This document shows, piece by piece, positions 36,894 through 44,497 of a stretch of 64,000 nucleotides of DNA. The position numbers were made by a program, and so were the translations under genes. Positions within the stretch are counted from its first letter, which is position 1. Each line of letters starts with the position of its first letter. Origin of the DNA: Hypericibacter sp049323455 (GTDB lineage: Bacteria; Pseudomonadota; Alphaproteobacteria; Dongiales; Dongiaceae). The notes beneath the pieces are model-generated. The model was not told the origin of the DNA, made no database searches, and saw only the letters and a list, made by a program, of their open reading frames with translations. The DNA lies in contig JBMONF010000029.1 in the NCBI GenBank assembly GCA_049323455.1, positions 16,982-80,981 of the forward strand. The letters are read 5' to 3'.

Positions 36894-37616
36894 TCAGCCG
36901 ATCTGATCCAGCAGATCGGCGAGAAGCCCGGCCGTCTGGGCGTCGGGCTCGCCATCCAGGCGGGCCGGCCGAAAGTGGCGCTGGAAGGCGGTCAGCACCA
37001 AACGGGTCGGCTCATCGAGCACGCCGCTTGCCGGAACCGCGTAGCCGAAGCGCCCCAACGCTTCCTGCAACTCCTTGATCGACCATTGTTTTCCGGCGGC
37101 TTCAGGCCGTGGCCACAGGCCGATCCCGGCACGCGCGAGCCGGGCCCAATCGAACCGCTCGCCCGGATCCTGCTTGCGCGCCGGCGCCACGTCGGAGTGG
37201 CCCAGCACCCGGCAGGCCGGTATGGGGTGGCGGGCCAGTACCTCGCGGGCCAGCGTTTCGAGCGCGGCCATCTGCGGCTCAGGGAAGGGGCGGTAGCCGA
37301 ATTCGTGGCCGGGATTGGCGAGCTCGATGCCGATGGAGCGGGCATTGACGTCGCGCGCCCCCGCCCAACAGCTGACGCCCGCATGCCAGGCCCGCCGCTC
37401 CTCGGGCACCAGCCGCCAAACCTGCCCGCTCTCCTCGATCAGGTAATGCGCGCTGACCTTGGCCTTGGGATCGCACAGCCGGTCGAGCGCGGCGGCGGCG
37501 CTTCGCATCCCCGTGTAGTGGAGAAGGAGGATATCGACCGGCTGGCCCACCGGCCGGGAATCGTGATTGGGCGAAGGACGCTCCCGCATCGCCATCGATC
37601 TTCGCGTCTTCGTCAT
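36894..37616 (-). CDS. N-acetylmuramoyl-L-alanine amidase, AmpD type
   Basis: 240 residues. Amidase_2 (T7-lysozyme-like) zinc enzyme that cuts the bond between MurNAc and L-Ala, probably in muropeptide recycling since no signal peptide is visible. Seen: LLLHYTGM with zinc His33, VSAHYLIEESGQVWRLV, RSIGIELANPGHEFGY, and HSDVAPARKQDPGERFDW with the second His and the catalytic Lys/Asp region. A C-terminal peptidoglycan-binding domain follows (about 165-240, KELQEALGRFGY and LVLTAFQRHFRP). The ATG at 37616 overlaps the upstream transporter stop by one base. This two-domain form is common in alphaproteobacteria and may be called AmpD or AmiD; I leave the symbol open. Confidence 0.9.
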   Translation of the reverse strand: MTKTRRSMAMRERPSPNHDSRPVGQPVDILLLHYTGMRSAAAALDRLCDPKAKVSAHYLIEESGQVWRLVPEERRAWHAGVSCWAGARDVNARSIGIELANPGHEFGYRPFPEPQMAALETLAREVLARHPIPACRVLGHSDVAPARKQDPGERFDWARLARAGIGLWPRPEAAGKQWSIKELQEALGRFGYAVPASGVLDEPTRLVLTAFQRHFRPARLDGEPDAQTAGLLADLLDQIG

Positions 37617-38494
37617 CAGAGCCCGCCCTTGGTCGAGGGCTCGACCACCGCCGGCCGCCGGATCACGCAGATGCCGACGCCTAGCAGCGTCGCCGCCCCG
37701 CCCACCGCCATCGGCCAGGTCAGCGGTTCGTTCAGGAACAGGATGCCGGAGAGGACGCCGAACAGCGGCACCAGCAGCGTGAAAGGCATGACCTGATTGA
37801 CGGGGAAACGTCGCATCATCCGGTACCAGATGCCGTAGCCGACCAGCGTCACCAGGATCGCCTGAAATCCGATCACCGCCCAGAGGCCCCCGTCGCGCCA
37901 GGGCACGGTCCCGAGCGGGTTTCCCTCGGTCAGGAAGGCGACAATCAGAAGTTGAGGAAAAGCCAAGGCGGCGATCCAGCCGTTCAGGCCCAGCACGTCC
38001 ACGGATTCGCCCAGCCGCTTGATCTGAATATTGGCGAAGGCCCACACACAGGCGGCGGCGACGACGAGCCCCAGGGGCCCGAGTCCGCCCTCGAAACGCG
38101 GCTCGCCCGCGATCAGCGCCACGCCGGCGAACGCGATCGCCATGCCGGCCGTTCGCCGCCAGCCGATCTTGTCCTTGAAGAACACCGCGGCGAGCAGGGC
38201 GGCGAACGGCACCTGAAGCTGAATCGCAATCGCGGCCGTGGCGGCGTCGATATGCTTCAGGCCCGTGAACATCAAACTGAAGTGCAGCAGGCCCAGCGTC
38301 GCCGACAGCGCCAAGAGCCCGCGCCAGCGCGGCGGGCGCTTGATGAAAGGCAGCAGCAGCAGCGCCACCACCAGGAAGCGCAGCGCCACGAAGGTGAAAG
38401 GCGGCATCAGCGCCAGGCCCCATTTCACCACCACGAAATTGAAACCCCAGATCAGCATGACGGCCAGGATTCCCGCCAGATCGAGCGGAGTCAT
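37616..38494 (-). CDS. EamA-family (DMT) metabolite exporter
   Basis: 292 residues with about ten membrane helices in two EamA repeats. Seen: LIWGFNFVVVKWGLALMPPF near the N-terminus, ALRFLVVALLLLPF, AATAAIAIQLQVPFAALLAA ending the first repeat, and VMPFTLLVPLFGVLSGILFL then NEPLTWPMAVGGAATLLGV in the second. The pattern is closest to the EamA (YdeD) group known to export O-acetylserine and cysteine-pathway metabolites, but substrates cannot be read from the sequence. ATG 38494 is chosen because GGAGG lies five bases before it; the frame is open 12 codons further. It is followed by the amidase with a TGATG overlap. Confidence 0.88.
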   Translation of the reverse strand: MTPLDLAGILAVMLIWGFNFVVVKWGLALMPPFTFVALRFLVVALLLLPFIKRPPRWRGLLALSATLGLLHFSLMFTGLKHIDAATAAIAIQLQVPFAALLAAVFFKDKIGWRRTAGMAIAFAGVALIAGEPRFEGGLGPLGLVVAAACVWAFANIQIKRLGESVDVLGLNGWIAALAFPQLLIVAFLTEGNPLGTVPWRDGGLWAVIGFQAILVTLVGYGIWYRMMRRFPVNQVMPFTLLVPLFGVLSGILFLNEPLTWPMAVGGAATLLGVGICVIRRPAVVEPSTKGGL

Positions 38495-38596
38495 GACCGC
38501 CTCCAACGGGATGTCTGCGACACCTTGCAACCGTGGCTGCCGCCGTAGGCGCGCGGCTTCGTGGCAGCGACCGATATCACGCCGCCAACCCGGTCA

Positions 38597-39367
38597 TCAG
38601 GCAAGGCTGCGCTCCTTGGCGATTTGATCGTAGGCCGCGTTGATGCGCGCCATTTTCTGCGTGGCGAGATCGACGAACTCCTTCGGCATGCCCTTCGCGA
38701 TCAGCCGGTCGGGGTGGGTCTCGCGGATGAGCCGGCGCCAGGCCGACTTGATCTCGGCATCGCTTGCCGCGCGCGTCACGCCCAGGATCGCATAGGGATC
38801 GGATTCGCTCGGTCCCAGATGCAACTGGCGAATGCGCTCGAAGTCGGTCTCGGCGAAACCGAAGATATGGGCAACGCGCTTGAGAAAGGTCTCCTCTTCG
38901 CCGCTGACCTTGCCATCGGCCTTGGCGATGTGGAACAGGCCGTCGATCAGCTCTTCCAGCACTTTCGACCGACGCGGGAACATCCGGGCGATCTGGCGGG
39001 CATAAGGCTCGAAGCCGTGGGCGTCCCTGCGCGCCTGGTCGAACAGCCGGCCGACATATTTCAGCTCGTCGGGCGGGACCTGGAACACCTCCCGGAAGGC
39101 GGTGATCTCCTCGCGGGTGACGCGGCCGTCGGCCTTGGCCATCTTGGCTCCCAGCACGATGACGGCGATGGTGAAGGCGATCTGGCGCGTAGCGGCACGC
39201 TCGTCGCTCGGACCGGGCTCCTCCGCGCCCGTCACGCGGTCCTGCTCGAGATTGGCCTCGCGCAGCATGTCGACGGCATGGCCGGCGACCGCGCCCAGGA
39301 GCGCGCCGAACGGCCCGCCGAGCGCGAAACCGGCGGCCCCACCGAGGATCTTGCCCCAGATGCTCAT
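38597..39367 (-). CDS. djlA: DjlA-like co-chaperone (TerB and J domains)
   Basis: 256 residues. N-terminus: glycine-rich hydrophobic segment (GKILGGAAGFALGGPFGALL, about 5-24) that probably associates with the membrane. Middle: TerB-like helical domain (about 60-175) with its repeated acidic pattern KADGRVTREEI and KADGKVSGEEE. C-terminus: J domain (about 188-256) beginning DPYAILGVTRAAS, with the HPD tripeptide at 218-220 that stimulates DnaK. The layout is that of DjlA, a membrane-anchored J protein. It stands alone between the exporter and the glycosyltransferase, which is divergent. Confidence 0.9.
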   Translation of the reverse strand: MSIWGKILGGAAGFALGGPFGALLGAVAGHAVDMLREANLEQDRVTGAEEPGPSDERAATRQIAFTIAVIVLGAKMAKADGRVTREEITAFREVFQVPPDELKYVGRLFDQARRDAHGFEPYARQIARMFPRRSKVLEELIDGLFHIAKADGKVSGEEETFLKRVAHIFGFAETDFERIRQLHLGPSESDPYAILGVTRAASDAEIKSAWRRLIRETHPDRLIAKGMPKEFVDLATQKMARINAAYDQIAKERSLA

Positions 39368-39789
39368 CGATTTGCGGCTATCGGTTGATCGGGAAAGACG
39401 CGAGGGAGACGCCCGCTGCGCGAAAAATCCAAGGCTGCCAGTTTAGCCAACTCGGCCGGCCGGAGCCAGAGCGGGCGGCGCGAAAGCGATGCGATCGGGG
39501 TTGGCGGCGCTCCTCGCGCTTGGTGCGAAGGGGAACGCGGTGCGACAATGGCGCCTCGCCGTCAGGGCAGGGCGGCCGTGGGGGAAACGAAGCCGGGACG
39601 TAAGTCAAGGATGAAGCGGTCCAAGCCTCGAGCGACGGCGACCGGGCGGGCGATAGCGCGCGACCGTGCCGGCGATCTCGTCGGCGCCGAGCCCGACCTT
39701 CGCCGGGCGATGGCCGCCAATCCCGACGCCGCTGCGGTCACCGAGCTCGACCTTGCAACCGGCGCCGGTGCTGCGGCACGAGAACGGGC
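39368..39789. other. Region between djlA and the TPR glycosyltransferase
   Basis: About 420 bases. The left half has no convincing gene. The right half holds an open frame with a TPR-like sequence (39611-39793, separate entry). No strong promoter was recognised for either divergent gene. Confidence 0.5.
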
Positions 39790-39793
39790 ATGA
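39611..39793 (+). CDS. Short TPR-like open frame coupled to the next gene
   Basis: A 60-residue frame whose middle reads ARDRAGDLVGAEPDLRRAMA then ANPDAAAVTELDLATG, which fits a single TPR unit (Gly-x-x-x-x-Ala, helix, ...Asn-Pro-Asp). Its stop TGA overlaps the ATG of the following TPR protein (ATGA), the same coupling seen elsewhere in this genome. The start is poor: AAGG touches the ATG, and ATG 39548 is an in-frame alternative. It may be a real leader peptide, a former first TPR of the larger protein cut off by a frameshift, or chance. Confidence 0.35.
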   Translation: MKRSKPRATATGRAIARDRAGDLVGAEPDLRRAMAANPDAAAVTELDLATGAGAAARERA

Positions 39794-42231
39794 GAGCGGA
39801 AGGCGAGGCGCAAGAGCACCGGCCCGGGCGCGAGCGGTCCCAGCGCGAGCAGGAGCTGCGCGCGCGGCTGGAGCGCGATCCCGGCGACGCCGAGGCGCTC
39901 AACGAGCTGGGCGTGGCCTGCTTCGAGGCCGGGCGGCGACGCGAGGCGGCCGATCTGTTCGAGCGCGCCATGGCGCTGGATCCGCGCGATGCCGTCTTCC
40001 GCTGCAATCTCGGCAATGCGCTGGCCGTCACGGGGCGCCCCGAGGCGGCCATCGCTCACTATCGCAAGGCGATCCTTGCCGATCCGCGGCTGGCGCAGGC
40101 GCATTTCCTGCTCGGCAACGCGCTGCGCGATCTCGGCCGCGACGAGGAGGCGGCGGCGGCTTACGGCCTCGCCATCGGCCTCGATCCGCGTCTGGCGGCA
40201 GCCGAGCGCCAGCTCGCCGCCGTCTGCCGCCGCCTCGGCCGCAAGGAGGCGGCCATCGCCGCCTATCGGCGCGCGCTCGCGATCGAGCCCGACCGTCCGA
40301 CGATCCGTTTCAATCTCGGCAATTTGCTGCGCGAGCAAGGCAGCCTGGAAGAGGCCGCCGCCTGCTATCGCGAAGCCCTGCGCCTGCAGCCCGGCCTTGC
40401 CGCCGCGGCCTGCAACCTCGGCCAGGTGCTCGAGGCGCAAGGGCGGCTGGACGAGGCCGAGATGCACTATCGCCGTGCGCTCGCCGCCGACGGCCGCCTC
40501 GTCGAGGCAGCCCGTAATCTCGCCGGCCTGCTCGAACGTCGGGGAAAGAACAAGGCAGCGATCGGAGCCTACGAGGCGCTGACAGCGCTGGCGGCCGACG
40601 ACGCCGGGGCGTGGACCGCGCTGGGGCGCCTCCGGCAGCGCGATCGCCAGCCGATACCGGCGCTGGCCGCCTTCCGCCGCGCCCTCGATCTGGCGCCGAC
40701 CGATGTGCGCACGCTGGTGGCGCTGATGCCCACGCTCGTCGCGCTCGACCGGCCCGACGAGGCGATCGCGGCAGGCAAGCGCGCGCTGGCACTGGCACCC
40801 GGGCACGGGCCGGCCGCGGTAGGGCTCTTGGGTGTGCTGCAATCGGCCTGCCGCTGGCAGGAGGCCGCATCCCTGGCCGCGCTGGTGGACCGCCTCACCG
40901 ACGCGGCGCTGATCGAAGGTGCTGTGCCGGATCAGACGCCCGGCGACTTCCTCGCCCATTCGACGGACGGGGCCAAGCTGCGCCGGATCGCGGCCGCCTG
41001 GAGCCGGGCCGCGGCGGCGCGGGTGGCTCATGCGATGCTGCGCCGTCGTGCGCTCGACCGCGATCCCGAGCGCCGGCTTCGCGTGGCCTATCTTTCGGCC
41101 GACGCCCATGACCGTGCCGCCGGCCCTCTGCTGCGCGCGCTGTTTCGCCAGCACGACCGCCGGCGCGTCGAGGTCTTCGGCTTCCTGCGCGGGTTCGAGA
41201 GCGATAGCGACGAGCGCGCGGGAATCGCGGCCGACGCCGACCGTTTCGTCGATCTGAGCGACCTCCGGCCCGAGATCGCGGCGCAGCGCATCGCCGACGA
41301 GGCCGTCGACATTCTGGTGGATCTCGACGGCCACGGGGCGACGGGCGCGATGGAGATCCTGGCGCTGCGGCCGGCGGCGCTGCAGGTGGCATGGCCGGGC
41401 TTTCCCGGCACGACCGGCGCCGATTATGTCGACTACGTCCTCGCCGACGCCGTGACGGCGCCGGCGGCCGACGCGGCGCTGTGGCGCGAGGCGATCTGCC
41501 GCCTGCCGCATGGCCATCGGCCGCTCGCCGGCGAGCCGACCGTGGCCGAACAGCCTGCCTCGCGCGCCGGGGCCGGGTTGCCGGAGGACGCGCCGGTGCT
41601 GGCCTGCTTCAACGACAGCGACAAGATCGAGCCGGCGATGTTCCGGCTCTGGATGGAGCTGCTGGGGGCCTTGCCCGGCGCCGTGCTGTGGCTGTTGTCG
41701 GGCGGCGGGCCGATGGAGGCGGAGTTGAAGCGCCAGGCCGCGGCGCGGGGCGTCGCACCCGAGCGCCTGCATTTCGCCCCGGTCGCGGCAAGCCCTGAGC
41801 ATCGGCGGCGTCTGATGCTGGCCGACCTCGTGCTCGATACCCATCCCTGCAACGGCCCCGCCGCAACCGGCGATGCGCTCTCTGTCGGGGTCCCGGTGGT
41901 GACGCTGCGCGGCAACCATTGCGCCAGCCGCATGTCGGCGAGCCTGCTCGAAGGTGTCGGCGTGCCGGAGCTGATCGCCGCCGATCTCGAAGGCTATCGT
42001 CGCATCGTGCTGCGCTATGCGCGGGATGAGGTGGCGCTGGCCGGGCTCAAGGACCGGCTGCGCGCGGCGAGAAAGACCGCGCCGCTGTTCGACCTTGCCC
42101 GCTTTGCCCGCACGCTCGAGCGCGCCTACCGGGCGATGTGGCGGGCCCATCTCGCCGGCCGCGCGCCCGAGGCGCTCGACATCGCCGAGGAGGGCGCTTC
42201 AGCGGGCGGGCCCGGGGCGATAGCCGGGTGA
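39790..42231 (+). CDS. TPR protein with SPINDLY/OGT-type glycosyltransferase domain
   Basis: 813 residues. N-terminal half: about ten tetratricopeptide repeats (about 20-365), such as NELGVACFEAGRRREAADLF and FNLGNLLREQGSLEEAAACY. C-terminal half: GT41-like catalytic region with LRVAYLSADAHDRAAGPLL, VDILVDLDGHGA, VAWPGFPGTTGADYVDYVLA, LACFNDSDKIEPAMFRLW, and LVLDTHPCNGPAATGDALSV then GVPVVTLRGNHCASRMSASL. GT41 enzymes transfer a sugar to Ser/Thr of proteins; bacterial members often modify flagellin or adhesins. Several usual residues differ: SADAHDR stands where many have S.DF..H, and DGHGA where many have DLxGHT. Activity is therefore less certain than family. No signal peptide. Confidence 0.85.
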   Translation: MRAEGEAQEHRPGRERSQREQELRARLERDPGDAEALNELGVACFEAGRRREAADLFERAMALDPRDAVFRCNLGNALAVTGRPEAAIAHYRKAILADPRLAQAHFLLGNALRDLGRDEEAAAAYGLAIGLDPRLAAAERQLAAVCRRLGRKEAAIAAYRRALAIEPDRPTIRFNLGNLLREQGSLEEAAACYREALRLQPGLAAAACNLGQVLEAQGRLDEAEMHYRRALAADGRLVEAARNLAGLLERRGKNKAAIGAYEALTALAADDAGAWTALGRLRQRDRQPIPALAAFRRALDLAPTDVRTLVALMPTLVALDRPDEAIAAGKRALALAPGHGPAAVGLLGVLQSACRWQEAASLAALVDRLTDAALIEGAVPDQTPGDFLAHSTDGAKLRRIAAAWSRAAAARVAHAMLRRRALDRDPERRLRVAYLSADAHDRAAGPLLRALFRQHDRRRVEVFGFLRGFESDSDERAGIAADADRFVDLSDLRPEIAAQRIADEAVDILVDLDGHGATGAMEILALRPAALQVAWPGFPGTTGADYVDYVLADAVTAPAADAALWREAICRLPHGHRPLAGEPTVAEQPASRAGAGLPEDAPVLACFNDSDKIEPAMFRLWMELLGALPGAVLWLLSGGGPMEAELKRQAAARGVAPERLHFAPVAASPEHRRRLMLADLVLDTHPCNGPAATGDALSVGVPVVTLRGNHCASRMSASLLEGVGVPELIAADLEGYRRIVLRYARDEVALAGLKDRLRAARKTAPLFDLARFARTLERAYRAMWRAHLAGRAPEALDIAEEGASAGGPGAIAG

Positions 42232-42312
42232 AGAGCGCGGGCTGGGGCGCGTCGGCGCGAAGCCGAGGCGCCGCGCCGGCCGCGGCTCGGGCATATTTCT
42301 GAAAAAGTAACC

Positions 42313-42329
42313 TCAATTCTTTCTTAACC
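42313..42329 (+). promoter_or_regulatory. CtrA-like site upstream of coiled-coil gene
   Basis: TCAA (42313-42316), seven bases, TTAACC (42324-42329): one mismatch from TTAA-N7-TTAAC. It lies 80-96 bases before the ATG at 42409, in the only AT-rich part of the gap. Tentative. Confidence 0.3.
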
Positions 42330-42408
42330 GCCGCTGTTGTGAAGTCCGTCTTGCGAGGGTGCGCGAAACGCGACCCCATGGGGCTCGGCACAGAGGGACA
42401 CCGGAACG

Positions 42409-43083
42409 ATGAGCGACATCGAGCAACTGCAGCGGCGCGTCGAAGCGGCGGAGCGTCGCTTCGGCATGATGGGCGAGCAGCAGGGCAAGTACAGCGCCCG
42501 CCTGATTCAGCTGATGGACCGCATCGAGCAGCGCGCCGCCGAGCGCGAGCGCGAGCTCGATCGCCACATCGGCGAGATGCAGCGCCTGAAGCGCGACCAC
42601 GAGCAGGTCAAGACGATGCTGCACGCGCTCCTGGCGGCGATCGAGGCCGGCGGCGGCGACGCGCTGATGGCGGCGCTGCACGAGATGGATCGCAAGGCCA
42701 GCGCGCTCGTGGGCGAAAGCCCCGCAGCCGAGATGTCGGCGGCGCAAGCGGCTGCGATGCTGGCACCGGCCGAGAAGACCGTGGCTGCCGGCGAGATGTT
42801 CCAGGGCCATTTCGAGGACGTCACGCCCGAGACGCTGGCGGCCGAGGAAGCGGCGGAGAACGAAGCCGCGGCGGAGGATCGGGTGGCGACGGATGTGCAG
42901 GCCGGGACGGGCGACACCGAAGCGGGCGGCGCGCCATCGGCCTCGCCGGTCGCCCATATCATTCAGCGCATCGGCCAGATGACGCGCGATCTGGCGGATC
43001 AGCCCCAGGCCGCGGCGCCGGCGTTGGCAGCCCGCCCGCAGGTCCGCCACGTCCAGGTGACGCTGCATCGGGCGGCGTCCTAA
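42409..43083 (+). CDS. Coiled-coil protein of unknown function
   Basis: 224 residues. Residues 1-75 are strongly helical with heptads and alternating charge (IEQLQRRVEAAERRF, RLIQLMDRIEQRAAEREREL, MQRLKRDHEQVKTMLHALLA), a likely coiled-coil dimer. Residues 90-170 are Ala/Glu-rich and acidic (AEEAAENEAAAEDRV). The C-terminal ~45 residues carry AHIIQRIGQMTRDLADQP and a basic RPQVRHVQVTLHRAAS. No signal peptide or membrane segment. I do not recognise the family. ATG 42409 has CGGAA upstream. It is transcribed alone and ends at a good hairpin terminator. Confidence 0.75.
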   Translation: MSDIEQLQRRVEAAERRFGMMGEQQGKYSARLIQLMDRIEQRAAERERELDRHIGEMQRLKRDHEQVKTMLHALLAAIEAGGGDALMAALHEMDRKASALVGESPAAEMSAAQAAAMLAPAEKTVAAGEMFQGHFEDVTPETLAAEEAAENEAAAEDRVATDVQAGTGDTEAGGAPSASPVAHIIQRIGQMTRDLADQPQAAAPALAARPQVRHVQVTLHRAAS

Positions 43084-43110
43084 CTCCCTTACGTCCGGCA
43101 GAGAGGGCTC

Positions 43111-43157
43111 GAGGGGGTCGGCTGCCGAGCCGGCCCCCTCCTTGTTCCGGCTCTTTT
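43111..43157 (+). terminator. Intrinsic terminator after coiled-coil gene
   Basis: GAGGGGGTCGGC (43111-43122) pairs with GCCGGCCCCCTC (43129-43140) over 12 bp including one G-U pair, loop 6 nt, followed by CTTGTT and a later CTTTTT. It lies 28 bases after the stop. Confidence 0.7.
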
Positions 43158-43307
43158 TCCGGTCGCCCATTGCCCGTCATCGAGCTTCCCGCTGGCATTG
43201 GAGAGTGCATCCGCTAGACTCCCTGGAACCTGGGGAGCGGCTGCCGGACGGCCGATCCGGGATTCTGCGCCGGGTTGGCGGGGTGGCCCGGCGCAGCTAA
43301 AGGATCC

Positions 43308-44249
43308 ATGCTGGCCTTCACCGGCATGGCGTGGGATGCAAGACGGGGGCTCATGGCTGAGAATTCATCGAGACCGATCGCGGCCGATCGGATGGGAGTC
43401 GGTCGCCCGGACCAGACGGCGATCCGGCCGGGTTCGGAGCAGCACAAGCAGCTCTTCTGCCGCATGCTGCTGGATACGCACGATCCCTACCGGCCGGCGG
43501 TGATCCCCTGGCCCAAGCTGGATGACGCCGCCTTCGCGCGCCTCACGGGCCTGCCGGTCTGGAACATGGCGGTCAGGGTCGAGGGCACGGCCGCGATGGC
43601 GGTCGGGACCTATGCGGGAACCCTGCGCGATCCGCTGCTGCGCGAGGCGGTGACGCTCGACGCCAGAGAGGAGGCCCGGCACAAGGAGGTGCTGAGCTGT
43701 CTGATCGCCTTTTACGGGATCGCGCTCGAGCCCGAGCCGGACTATCCCAAGCCCGCCGATCCGGAGCTGGCTTTCCTGCGGACCGGCTATGGCGAATGCC
43801 TGGACAGCTTCTTCGCCTTCGGGCTGTTCGAGATCGCGCGGCGCTCCGGCTTCTTTCCGAGCGAGCTGGTCGAGACCTTCGAGCCGGTGATCCAGGAGGA
43901 GTGTCGGCATATCCTGTTCTTCGTGAACTGGCTGGCCTGGCATCGCCGTCAGCTTCCCTGGCCTCGGCGTGTCCTGTTCGACCTGCGCTGCGCGCTCGTG
44001 TTCTTGGGCCGCGTCAAGGAGCGCATCAAGACCGCCAAGGGCGTCGGCGGCCAGAAGAACTTCACCGCCACCAGCAGCAAGGCGATCCAGACCGACCTCA
44101 AGCCGCGCGATCTTTTCGAGCTCTGCCTCGCCGAGAACGACCGCCGCATGGCGCGCTACGACGCACGCCTGACCCGCCCGCGCCTCGTGCCGGCGCTGGT
44201 GAAGATCGCGCTCAAATTCATGCCGGCGCGAGGGGCAGCCACCGCATAG
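43308..44249 (+). CDS. Ferritin-like (di-iron) protein
   Basis: About 313 residues. The middle has the pattern of a four-helix di-iron carboxylate protein: Glu in RVEGTAAMAVGTYAGTL, EEARH in LDAREEARHKEVL, Glu in YGECLDSFFAFGLFE, and EECRH in VIQEECRHILFFVNW. Two E-x-x-H helices plus two single Glu helices is the usual ligand set for ferritin-like oxygenases and oxidases. The C-terminal ~90 residues are basic (KERIKTAKGVGGQKNF). The substrate is unknown. Start choice is uncertain: ATG 43308 has AAAGGA upstream, ATG 43353 (MAENSS) is an alternative. It is transcribed alone. Confidence 0.7.
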   Translation: MLAFTGMAWDARRGLMAENSSRPIAADRMGVGRPDQTAIRPGSEQHKQLFCRMLLDTHDPYRPAVIPWPKLDDAAFARLTGLPVWNMAVRVEGTAAMAVGTYAGTLRDPLLREAVTLDAREEARHKEVLSCLIAFYGIALEPEPDYPKPADPELAFLRTGYGECLDSFFAFGLFEIARRSGFFPSELVETFEPVIQEECRHILFFVNWLAWHRRQLPWPRRVLFDLRCALVFLGRVKERIKTAKGVGGQKNFTATSSKAIQTDLKPRDLFELCLAENDRRMARYDARLTRPRLVPALVKIALKFMPARGAATA

Positions 44250-44360
44250 GCGCTGACGCCCGCCGCTGCCTTCGTTAAACTCGCGTCCTTTCGGGCAGCC
44301 TAGCCGGGACAACCGGCACCGTGGCGCCGAGTATTCGGGGTTGGATGCCGAGGCTTCCTA

Positions 44361-44449
44361 CCCCCTCATCCGCGTCGGGGCTTCGCCCCTCCTTTTCCTC
44401 TCCCCTCCCGAAATCGGGAGGGGAGAGATGTAGGTGAGGGGGAGGGCGC
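44361..44449. repeat. Intergenic palindromic repeat, C/G-rich type
   Basis: CCCCTCATCC-type left end, an inner hairpin (CTCTCCCCTCCCG with CGGGAGGGGAGAG), and GTGAGGGGGAGGG at the right end. It resembles the repeat inside the oxoprolinase gene at 46196-46286 and lies about 50 bases before that gene's ATG. Confidence 0.7.
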
Positions 44450-44497
44450 CGCGGGGCTCATCGTTGAACACGACTATTCATCGGGCGGGAGAAAAAC

